A stretch of 5,655 nt of DNA from DASYPQ01 sp046155895. Its GTDB lineage: Bacteria; Planctomycetota; UBA1135; GCA-002686595. Under the pieces are notes generated by a model. The model ran no database searches. It was not told the DNA's origin and worked only from the letters and a program-made list of their open reading frames with translations. The position numbers and the translations under genes are program-made. This document shows positions 1-5,616 of this stretch, piece by piece. The DNA lies in NCBI GenBank assembly GCA_046155895.1, contig JBJXFB010000160.1:1-5655 (forward strand). Reading direction: 5' to 3'. The first letter of the stretch is position 1. The number at the start of each line of letters is the position of its first letter.

Positions 1-749
1 TCTCCGTCGTCGACGGCGGACACACCGGTCAGCCCGTCGATCGCGGCCGCGACCTCGGCCGCGGTGACGGTGCCCGTCACGCTGGTGACCGACGCCGTCT
101 GCGTCGAGCCGCCGCCGACGCGCACGCGCAGCGTCCAGGTCTCGCCCGCGGGGATCGTGAACGGACCGGCCACGGTGCCCGGCAGCACGGCGTTCGTCCC
201 CGCCGCGAGGTTGGTGGTGGAGAGGATCTCGGGGAAGGGACCGGTCCAGACCCGGGGCAGGTTGCCCGAGATGGAGACGGCGGTCGAAGCCTGGGGCGGG
301 ACCCTCTGGTTCGGGTCGAGCGTGATCCCCCCGCCATTCGCGTCGAGGACGCGCATCCCGGAGCGTTGATCGACGAGGTTTCCCGCGCCGTCCAGGCCGA
401 AGGAGCCGGCACGGGTGTAGAACGAGCCCACGCCGTTGCTGAGCGCGAAGAAGCTGCGCCCTTCGATGGCCATGTCGAAGGTGCGGCCGGTCGTCATCAG
501 GGCGCCTTGGCGGATGTCGCGGCCGATGGCCGCAAGGCGGACGCCCAGGCCGATCTGGCTCGGGTTCGTTCCTCCGACACCGTTCCCCGGAGCGCTGCCG
601 AAGCGCAGCGTCTGGCTGAACTGGTCGGCGAAAGTCGCGTAGGAGCCCCGGAAGCCGGGAGTGTTCGTGTTGGCGAGGTTGTTGCCGAGCACTTCGATCC
701 AGCTCTGTTGAGCCTGGAGCGCGCTGAGTGAGGTTTGGAAGGAAGTCAT
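1..749 (-). CDS. flgE: Flagellar hook protein FlgE (3' end beyond window)
   Basis: This is the hook subunit, exported by the flagellar type III system and polymerised outside the cell into the flexible hook. The 249 visible codons begin with the classic rod/hook N-terminus: SLSALQAQQSWIEVLGNNLANTNTPGFRG (residues 7-35, shown only as a motif region) matches the coiled-coil D0 segment with its NNLANxNTxGF signature. It continues through the hook-family core: GLGVR and the conserved QGALMTTGRTFDMAIEG at about 81-97, then FF at 100-101 and YTRAGSFGLDGAGNLV at 111-126. SISGNLP at 159-165 opens the outer-domain region. Residues about 195-249 resemble a flagellin-IN-type strand pattern. The ATG is placed by alignment of this N-terminus; no clear Shine-Dalgarno precedes it. 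The gene lies 64 bp after flgD and runs off the left edge, so the C-terminal D0 helix cannot be seen. FlgF or FlgG is less likely given the fliK-flgD context and the outer-domain region. Confidence 0.93.
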   Translation of the reverse strand, partial: MTSFQTSLSALQAQQSWIEVLGNNLANTNTPGFRGSYATFADQFSQTLRFGSAPGNGVGGTNPSQIGLGVRLAAIGRDIRQGALMTTGRTFDMAIEGRSFFALSNGVGSFYTRAGSFGLDGAGNLVDQRSGMRVLDANGGGITLDPNQRVPPQASTAVSISGNLPRVWTGPFPEILSTTNLAAGTNAVLPGTVAGPFTIPAGETWTLRVRVGGGSTQTASVTSVTGTVTAAEVAAAIDGLTGVSAVDDG

Positions 750-794
750 GGGGTCACCGTCGGGGGTTGTGGGTTCTTCTTCGAGTTCGAGCTT

Positions 795-811
795 GGAGCG
801 CGGGGCGCTCC
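795..811 (-). other. Small hairpin in flgD-flgE spacer
   Basis: A perfect 6-bp inverted repeat (GGAGCG / CGCTCC) with a 5-nt loop begins 2 nt after the flgD stop codon in the transcript direction. No T-run follows it, so it is not a standard intrinsic terminator. It could act as an mRNA-processing or stabilising element that adjusts hook-subunit expression relative to the cap protein, or it could be chance in GC-rich DNA. The remainder of the 64-bp spacer is purine-rich with no strong ribosome binding site. Confidence 0.3.
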
Positions 812-813
812 GA

Positions 814-1290
814 TCACGCGCCTTCGCCGTCTCCGCCGTCCGTCTCGCCCGCGGGGGCCGAGGAGTCGTTCACCATCGTCACGAAGGCCAGCGGCACGTC
901 CTGACCGCCGATCTCGAGCAGGGCGACACCGTCCTCGAGCTTCACGGCCGTCACCTCGCCGCTCGACGTGACGCCGGAATCGGGGTCGGTCCAGTGGACG
1001 ACCTTGCCGAGGAGCGAGCTCGACTGCGTGAGCTGGGCGAGCAGCGCGTTGCTCTGCTGCAGCGCAGCCATCCCGATGAAGCTGTCGTTCAGGTTCTGCA
1101 TCTCCTCGAGGGAGCTGAACTGCGCCATCTGCGAGACGAACTGCGTGCTGTCCGTGGGAGACAGGGGGTCCTGGTTCTGCATCTGGGTCACGAGCAGCTT
1201 CAGGAACGCGTTCTTGTCGAGCTGCCTCGCGGGCGTCGTCGCCGTGGTTCCGTAGTTGGGGTCGATGCCTTGAATGCCGTTCAGTTCCAT
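814..1290 (-). CDS. flgD: Flagellar hook cap / assembly scaffold protein FlgD (short form)
   Basis: FlgD forms the temporary cap under which FlgE subunits fold during hook growth; it is exported and later replaced by HAP1. Residues 24-69 carry the diagnostic FlgD N-terminal signature, including KNAFLKLLVTQMQNQDPLSP (26-45) and the FVSQMAQFSSLEEMQNLN block (51-68). A Gln-rich helix follows (76-92). LLGKVVHW (93-100) then starts a compact beta segment with G-V-TAV (111-116) and IGGQDVPLAFVTMV (127-140), resembling the FlgD Tudor-like module. The tail, residues 141-158, is Gly/Asp/Glu-rich and looks disordered. At 158 residues it is well below the roughly 220-230 of enterobacterial FlgD, and there is no room for the Ig/FnIII-like domain. 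The gene starts 16 bp after fliK and has a good GAGGTG ribosome binding site, so it is cotranscribed with fliK and flgE. Confidence 0.95.
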   Translation of the reverse strand: MELNGIQGIDPNYGTTATTPARQLDKNAFLKLLVTQMQNQDPLSPTDSTQFVSQMAQFSSLEEMQNLNDSFIGMAALQQSNALLAQLTQSSSLLGKVVHWTDPDSGVTSSGEVTAVKLEDGVALLEIGGQDVPLAFVTMVNDSSAPAGETDGGDGEGA

Positions 1291-1295
1291 GGTTT

Positions 1296-1301
1296 CACCT
1301 C
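1296..1301 (-). promoter_or_regulatory. flgD ribosome binding site (GAGGTG)
   Basis: GAGGTG lies 5 nt upstream of the flgD ATG, within the 16-bp gap after the fliK stop codon. It is the only strong, well-placed Shine-Dalgarno sequence in the window, and it fixes the flgD start. Confidence 0.75.
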
Positions 1302-1306
1302 GTGTT

Positions 1307-2548
1307 TCAGGCCCAAAGATCGACCGCGCCGTGGCGCGCCGGCGGCGCGGGGAGCAGCGCCTGGATCTCCGCCGCGGCGAGCGCCCGCCCTCGGCTGGTG
1401 TTCGAACTCCCCCGTCTGCTCTCGGCTCCGGAGCGCTGCGAGCGCGAGTCGGGCAGCCCGAGCGAGAGACTCACGCTCGCGTCCGTGAAGCCCCGCTCGA
1501 TCAGGCTCGCGCGCAGATCCGGAAGGCGCGCTTCGAGCGCGGCGTAGCCTTCGCGGCGCTGAGCGTGCACGTCGGCTCGCACGTGCCCGTCCCGTTCGAG
1601 CGAGAGCGAGATGCTGACGCGGCCGAGCTCGGCCGGCTCGAGGTCCACCACCGCGCTGCGCTGGGGCGTGTCGATGCGGACAGCGAGGCCCTCGAGGAAG
1701 CCGGGGAGCTCCGCGGGGCTCAAGCGGGGTGCGAACGGCTCGCGGGCGGCGGCGCCCTCCGCCGGCGACGCGGCCGGCTGTGCACTCGTGGCGCCGCGCG
1801 GATCGACGGTGAGCGCCGACGAGCCGGCTGCTCGAGCCGCGTGCAAGGTCGCGAGCGCTTCGACCGAGGGAGAGCTCGCCCCGCTCGGCGCGGCGTCGGG
1901 TACCGGAACGCTCGTTCCGCTGGGCGGGACCGGGCCCTGCGGCGCGACCCGAGGCTCGCTGGGGAGGGCCGGTGCGGCAGCACTCCCGACGGCCGAATCC
2001 ACCAGCGATCCCCCTGGTTCGGGCACCGTGGTGACGGGGATCGATTTCGAAGCGGACGGGGCAGGCAGAAGGACGGGGAACCCGGCGAGGTCGAAGGCCG
2101 ACTGGCCGGCATCGCCGCTGTTCGCGCTCGCGATCTCGGGCGCGGCGCCCTCCACGCCCCGCGGCGTCGCGCGTCGAGTCGATACCCCCAGCTCCGTAGC
2201 GAATCCGGCGCCGGCATCGTGCGACACCCGCGCGCCCGAGCGTCGCTCACGGCGCTCCGGCTTCAGCGGCTCCGAGGGCTCCGTCGGCGCCTCGCGAGGC
2301 TCCTCGGCGGCGTCGGAGCCGCGCGCTTTCGAATCGTCGGAGCCACGCTCCCGCACGTTCTCGCGACCCTCCGGCGTGTCCGCGGTCCGCGCGTCGTCGT
2401 TCTTCGAGGCGGAGCGCGCGCGTTCCTCGCGCCGAGCGTCGACGGCGTCCTGGAACGTCGCCTTCGACGAGTCGTTCGGTCCGTCGGCCGGCGCGCGCCC
2501 GGAGGCGATGCGGGGGTCGGACTCGTGGAGCGCGGGGACGGAGTTCAT
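1307..2548 (-). CDS. fliK: Flagellar hook-length control protein FliK
   Basis: FliK is a secreted molecular ruler that measures the hook and switches the flagellar export gate (FlhB) from rod/hook to filament substrates. The protein has the expected two-part design. Residues 1 to about 275 are low-complexity, rich in Ala, Pro, Ser, Arg and Glu, and probably disordered. Residues about 284-365 are the conserved Flg_hook domain: VVDLEPAELGRVSISLSLE (300-318), with the hallmark L-x-P-x-x-L-G-x-V core, then GHVRADVHAQ (321-330), LEARLPDLRASLIERGF (338-354) and VSLSLG (359-364). A Ser/Arg-rich tail closes the protein. At 413 residues its length is typical. The ATG at 2548 lies only about 3 nt from the predicted sigma-54 transcription start. 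An in-frame GTG at 2356 (Val65), with GGAGGG 10 nt upstream, is an alternative start giving 349 residues and leaving the Flg_hook domain intact. Confidence 0.9.
   Translation of the reverse strand: MNSVPALHESDPRIASGRAPADGPNDSSKATFQDAVDARREERARSASKNDDARTADTPEGRENVRERGSDDSKARGSDAAEEPREAPTEPSEPLKPERRERRSGARVSHDAGAGFATELGVSTRRATPRGVEGAAPEIASANSGDAGQSAFDLAGFPVLLPAPSASKSIPVTTVPEPGGSLVDSAVGSAAAPALPSEPRVAPQGPVPPSGTSVPVPDAAPSGASSPSVEALATLHAARAAGSSALTVDPRGATSAQPAASPAEGAAAREPFAPRLSPAELPGFLEGLAVRIDTPQRSAVVDLEPAELGRVSISLSLERDGHVRADVHAQRREGYAALEARLPDLRASLIERGFTDASVSLSLGLPDSRSQRSGAESRRGSSNTSRGRALAAAEIQALLPAPPARHGAVDLWA
2367..2372 (-). promoter_or_regulatory. Possible internal ribosome binding site for alternative fliK start
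   Basis: GGAGGG lies 10 nt ahead of an in-frame GTG (2356-2354, Val65 of the long FliK form). It is a better Shine-Dalgarno than anything ahead of the ATG at 2548. Spacing is slightly long, and in GC-rich coding DNA such a match can arise by chance. Confidence 0.3.
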
Positions 2549-2562
2549 TCGCGCTCTTCAAG

Positions 2563-2578
2563 GCAAGGCGGGTGCCAA
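2563..2578 (-). promoter_or_regulatory. Sigma-54 (RpoN) promoter for the fliK-flgD-flgE operon
   Basis: Read on the minus strand, this is TTGGCAC, 5 nt, then TTGC. The -24 GG and -12 GC dinucleotides are separated by exactly 10 nt, and every core base of the TGGCAC-N5-TTGC consensus matches. It sits immediately upstream of fliK, where sigma-54 control of hook genes is well known in several flagellar hierarchies. The predicted start of transcription is about position 2551, leaving about 3 nt before the fliK ATG at 2548. An RpoN-dependent activator of the FleQ/FlrC/FlbD type would be required; no such activator is encoded in this window and no activator site could be recognised. Confidence 0.8.
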
Positions 2579-2743
2579 GCGACCGGAACGGTGCCAATCG
2601 AAGTCTCGGCAAGGACTTGGATCGGAGCGCGGCTCTCGAGGCCCGAGTCGCGCGCACGTCACATTCTTCCGCACAGGGAAAGCGACGACAGCCTTTCGAG
2701 ACAGGTCGGGGAGCGGCGTCGATTCGGTACTCTCTCCAGCGGG

Positions 2744-2820
<77 letters not shown>

Positions 2821-2852
2821 GCGCGACCTCGGCGGGCTATCCTTCCGCCCCC

Positions 2853-3521
2853 ATGTCCGACCTCCTGCGCGGCCCGGCCTACCGCATCGAGACCGAGCGG
2901 CTCGTCCTGCGCTGCTTCGATCCGAAGGACGCGCCGGCGCTCAAGGCCGCTGTCGACGCGAGTATCGATCACATCCGGCCGTGGATCCCCTGGGCGCGCG
3001 ACGAGCCGCAGACGCTCGATCAGAAGGTCGAAACCTTGCGCAACGCGCGCGGGCAGTTCGACCTGGGCCGCGACCGCCTGTACGGGGTCTTCGATCGCTC
3101 CGAGTCCAGGCTTCTGGGCGGAGTCAGCCTCCACGACCGCGCCGGCGAGGGCGCGCGCGAGCTCGGGTACTGGATCGCCAAGGAGCACGCGCGCCAGGGC
3201 TTCACCACGGAGGCGACCTCCGCGCTCGTGCGCACCGCCTTCGAGATCGATCTGCTCGAGCGCGTCGAGATCCACTGCGAGCCCGAGAACGGGCCCAGCG
3301 TCGCCGTCGCGCGCAAGCTCGGCTTCCGCCACGACGGCACGCTCCGCGCCCGCTTCCCCCGCCGCGACGGGCCTCCGGCGAGCTGCATGATCTGGTCCCT
3401 GCTGTGCGCGGAGTACCTGGAGGGCCCCTGCGCTCGCGCGATCTGCACCGCGTTCGACGCGATCGGCCGCCGGATCCTCGAAGCGCCGGCGCCGGCGCGT
3501 CCGCGATCAGCGTTTCGTTGA
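2853..3521 (+). CDS. GNAT N-acetyltransferase, RimJ/RimL type
   Basis: This is a cytoplasmic acetyl-CoA-dependent N-acetyltransferase of the Acetyltransf_3 (RimJ/RimL/YdaF-like) group. Characterised members acetylate ribosomal-protein N-termini or other amines; the substrate here is unknown. The N-terminus RIETERLVLRCFDPKDAPAL (11-30) is the classic opening of the family, followed by IRPWIPWA (41-48), common in RimJ/L homologues. Motif A is ELGYWIAKEHARQGFTTEA (103-121), with the RQGFTT pyrophosphate-binding loop. Motif B is NGPSVAVARKLGFRHDGTLR (146-165). At 222 residues it is longer than the usual 170-190, the excess being a C-terminal extension after about 190. The gene begins 32 bp after the tRNA with no Shine-Dalgarno. 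A -10-like TATCCT (2838-2843) lies 9 nt before the ATG, so a leaderless message is possible. Its end overlaps the convergent pseudouridine synthase gene by 15 bp. Confidence 0.9.
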   Translation: MSDLLRGPAYRIETERLVLRCFDPKDAPALKAAVDASIDHIRPWIPWARDEPQTLDQKVETLRNARGQFDLGRDRLYGVFDRSESRLLGGVSLHDRAGEGARELGYWIAKEHARQGFTTEATSALVRTAFEIDLLERVEIHCEPENGPSVAVARKLGFRHDGTLRARFPRRDGPPASCMIWSLLCAEYLEGPCARAICTAFDAIGRRILEAPAPARPRSAFR

Positions 3522-4232
3522 GCGAGGGCGCCGGAGGGCGCGCAGCTCCGCCGCGCTCAGGCGCCGCAGCTCCCCCGCCGCGAGATCCCCGAGCGCGACG
3601 GCCCCGATCGACACGCGCGCGAGCTTCTCGACCTTCGCCCCGACCTCGACGATCATCCGCCGCACCTGCCGATTGCGCCCTTCCGTGATCGTGATCTCGA
3701 TCACCGTGCAGGGTCCGCGGTCGCCGATCTTCTTCACCGCCGCGGGCCGCGTCGGGCCGTCCTTGAGGACCACGCCCGCGCGCAGGCGCTCGAGCGCGGC
3801 CTCGCCCAGGCGCGGCTTCGCCGTGACGCGGTAGGTCTTCTCGACGTGCGAGTCGGGATTTGTCAGGTACTCCGCGAACTGCGTGTCGTTCGTCAGCAGC
3901 AGCAGCCCGCTCGTCTCGAGGTCGAGGCGGCCCACCGGGACCACCCACTCGCCCAGGTCGCCGAGCAGGTCGTAGACGGTCTTCCTCCCGGCAGGATCGA
4001 TCCGCGTCGTGACGTACCCGCGCGGCTTGTGGAGCGCCCAGTAGGAGTGTTCCGCGTCCCCGATCCGGCGGCCGTCGAGCGCGATGGCGTTCCGATCCGG
4101 ATCCATGCGCGCCGTGGGATCCCGCACGAGGACTCCGTCCACGCGCACCCGTCCGGCCCGGATCCACTCGGCGGCGACCTTGCGCGAGCACAGGCCGGCC
4201 TTCGAGAGCACGCGCGCGAGCTCGCGGCGCAT
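3507..4232 (-). CDS. rluB: 23S/16S rRNA pseudouridine synthase, RsuA/RluB family
   Basis: The enzyme isomerises specific uridines in rRNA to pseudouridine during ribosome assembly. Residues 3-50 form an S4 RNA-binding domain: ELARVLSKAGLCSRKVAAEW (4-23), then IRAGRVRVDG (24-33). HKPRGYVTT (68-76) opens the catalytic domain. GRLDLETSGLLLLTND (101-116) is the RsuA/RluB/E/F motif, with Asp104 the catalytic aspartate. EKTYRV (131-136) and EGRNRQVRRM (184-193) are the other conserved blocks. The latter wording favours RluB (23S U2605 in E. coli) over RsuA, but the exact target is inferred. At 241 residues it is a compact family member. The ATG at 4232 is chosen because the S4 domain begins at once; the open frame extends to 4910 only as antisense-free readthrough inside corA. 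It begins 11 bp after the corA stop with no good ribosome binding site, suggesting cotranscription and coupled translation. Confidence 0.9.
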   Translation of the reverse strand: MRRELARVLSKAGLCSRKVAAEWIRAGRVRVDGVLVRDPTARMDPDRNAIALDGRRIGDAEHSYWALHKPRGYVTTRIDPAGRKTVYDLLGDLGEWVVPVGRLDLETSGLLLLTNDTQFAEYLTNPDSHVEKTYRVTAKPRLGEAALERLRAGVVLKDGPTRPAAVKKIGDRGPCTVIEITITEGRNRQVRRMIVEVGAKVEKLARVSIGAVALGDLAAGELRRLSAAELRALRRPRSTKR

Positions 4233-4243
4233 CGGCGGCCGGC

Positions 4244-5362
4244 CTAGGGCGTCTTCCGCGAAACGCGCGGATGGCCGACCCAGCCTCTGCGGCGGAACCA
4301 GAGGTACAGCCCCACGCCGATCAACGCCATCGCCGCGAGGCAGGCCGGATACCCGTACTTCCAACGGAGCTCCGGCATGTTCCACGGCCAGCTCGTGTCG
4401 AAGTTCATCCCGTACACGCCGACGATGAAGGTGAGCGGGATGAAGATCGTCGCGATCATCGTCAGCACCTTCATCACCTCGTTCAGGCGGTGGCTCATGC
4501 TCGAGAGGTAGATCTCCGTCAGTCCCGACGCGATCTCGCGGTAGGTCTCGACGAGGTCCATGAGCTGCACGGTGTGGTCGTAGCAGTCGTTGAGGTAGAC
4601 GCGCGTCGACCTGGAGATCACGCCCTCGTCCTCGCGCAGGAGGAAGCTCAAGGCCTCGCGCTGCGGCCACACCGCGCGGCGGAGCGAGAGCAGGTCGCGC
4701 TTGATCGCGTGGACGTGCGAGAGGCTGTCCGCCCGGGGCGCGGTCACGATCTCGTCCTCCAGCGTCTCGAGCCTCTCCCCCAGGGATTCCAGGGCCGGGA
4801 AGAACGTGTCGATCGCCGCATCGAGCAAGGAGTAGACGAGGTAGTCGGGGCCCGACGAGCGGATCACGCCCTTGCCCGAACGGATGCGTTCGCGCACGAA
4901 ATCGAAGCACCCGCCGGGCTGCTCCTGGAACGTGACCACGAAGCCGGGGCCCAGGAAGACCGTCAGCTGCTCGGTGTCGGTGGTGCCCGGGGCATCGATC
5001 GCCCGCGCGACGATGAAGCGGTGCTCCCCGTAGACCTCCACCTTGGGCCGCTGGTGGACGTTGATCACGTCCTCGAGCGCGAGGCGGTGCAAGCCGAAGG
5101 CCTCGCCGATCCTCTGGATCGTGCCGGCGTCCCCGAGTCCCCCCACGTCGAGCCAGAGCACGGAGTACCCCGCGAGCGTCCGGCGCTGTTCCCCCAGGTC
5201 GCCCGCAGCTTCCTCGCGCACTCCTTCCGGGCCGTAGGCGATCAGCGTGAGGACCGGCTTGGGAGCCGCCGGATCGGCGATCAGCGTGCCCGGCGACGTG
5301 CCCGGCGGGGAGCGCCTCTTCGTCCGCCGGCGTCGAGGAGGTTTCGGGCGGATCTCGTCCAT
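4244..5362 (-). CDS. corA: CorA-family magnesium/divalent cation transport protein
   Basis: CorA forms a pentameric inner-membrane channel for Mg2+ (also Co2+/Ni2+), with a large cytoplasmic funnel. The decisive evidence is the C-terminal signature YGMN at 317-320, the selectivity filter, at the end of TM1 (about 299-318, IATIFIPLTFIVGVYGM). The periplasmic loop MPEL (329-332) and TM2 (about 337-356) follow, with a basic cytoplasmic tail. Upstream, LALEDVINVHQRPKVEVYGEHRFIV (94-118) is the conserved CorA N-domain block, and residues about 190-300 form the long stalk helices, including YREIASGLTEIYLSSMSHRLNEVMKVLT. At 372 residues the length is normal for the TmCorA-like branch. The first 25 residues are strongly basic and Pro-rich, an extension with no obvious role. 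The ATG has no clear Shine-Dalgarno. The gene is divergent from the small gene at 5407 and is followed by the pseudouridine synthase gene. Confidence 0.95.
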   Translation of the reverse strand: MDEIRPKPPRRRRTKRRSPPGTSPGTLIADPAAPKPVLTLIAYGPEGVREEAAGDLGEQRRTLAGYSVLWLDVGGLGDAGTIQRIGEAFGLHRLALEDVINVHQRPKVEVYGEHRFIVARAIDAPGTTDTEQLTVFLGPGFVVTFQEQPGGCFDFVRERIRSGKGVIRSSGPDYLVYSLLDAAIDTFFPALESLGERLETLEDEIVTAPRADSLSHVHAIKRDLLSLRRAVWPQREALSFLLREDEGVISRSTRVYLNDCYDHTVQLMDLVETYREIASGLTEIYLSSMSHRLNEVMKVLTMIATIFIPLTFIVGVYGMNFDTSWPWNMPELRWKYGYPACLAAMALIGVGLYLWFRRRGWVGHPRVSRKTP

Positions 5363-5406
5363 GGAGGCGACCGCTGCGCGCGTGCTAACGTACCAACTCG
5401 ATCGCC
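5363..5406. promoter_or_regulatory. Divergent promoter region between corA and the small zinc-site gene
   Basis: This 44-bp gap must contain or adjoin the start signals of both divergent genes. TAACGT (5386-5391, plus) and TACGTT (minus, 5388-5393) each fit a loose TAnnnT -10 pattern and overlap one another. No convincing -35 hexamer was found on either strand. No Mg2+-responsive leader could fit in a gap this short. The placement is inference. Confidence 0.3.
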
Positions 5407-5616
5407 ATGAATCTCTTCTGCCGCCTCCTCGGACATACCTGGGTCCCCCGTTCCGACAACCCCAAGATCCGCTGGACCGCGGCGGAGAACATGAGCGAGA
5501 TGCAGATGAAGATGGAGGGCGAGGTGCGCTTGTGGGAAGCCTGCGCCCGTTGCGGAGAGCGCCGCGAGATCCCGCGAAATACGGAACCAGGTTCGTTTTC
5601 TCGCACCTCGAGATAG
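5407..5616 (+). CDS. Small Cys/His (putative zinc-binding) protein, DUF1660-like pattern
   Basis: This is a 69-residue protein of unknown function. It has C5 and H10 in the N-terminal FCRLLGHTW segment (4-12), and C46 and C49 in CARCGE (46-51). The C-x4-H...C-x2-C arrangement could coordinate one zinc ion. The 'C..xGHxW ... W..C.RCG' layout resembles small DUF1660-type proteins known from phages and bacteria; this is pattern recognition, not a database match. The central part is Met/Glu-rich (29-40, with four Met between 29 and 36) and may be helical. There is no signal peptide or membrane segment. It diverges from corA with no Shine-Dalgarno. Coding-style GC-rich third positions hold up to about codon 56, then drop over the last codons (CGA AAT ACG GAA CCA GGT). 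The stop codon lies inside a perfect palindrome at the window end, so the natural C-terminus should be treated with some caution. Confidence 0.65.
   Translation: MNLFCRLLGHTWVPRSDNPKIRWTAAENMSEMQMKMEGEVRLWEACARCGERREIPRNTEPGSFSRTSR

Noticed and set aside
2831..2849. GGCGG/CCGCC inverted repeat after the tRNA as a terminator
   Set aside because: The stem has only 5 bp with a 9-nt loop, and C's rather than T's follow it. It is expected by chance at this GC content.
4233..4910. N-terminal extension of the pseudouridine synthase frame to 4910
   Set aside because: The extension lies entirely within corA on the same strand in another frame and reads as low-complexity Arg/Pro. The S4 domain starts right at the ATG at 4232.
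4271..5410. Plus-strand open frame of 379 codons opposite corA
   Set aside because: The opposite strand encodes an unmistakable CorA with the GMN motif. This frame is rich in His, Asp, Val and Arg, typical of a GC-rich shadow.
5385..5606. Minus-strand open frame of 73 codons opposite the small Cys/His gene
   Set aside because: The plus-strand frame has the Cys/His motif and GC-rich third positions; the minus frame shows neither and overlaps the corA upstream region.
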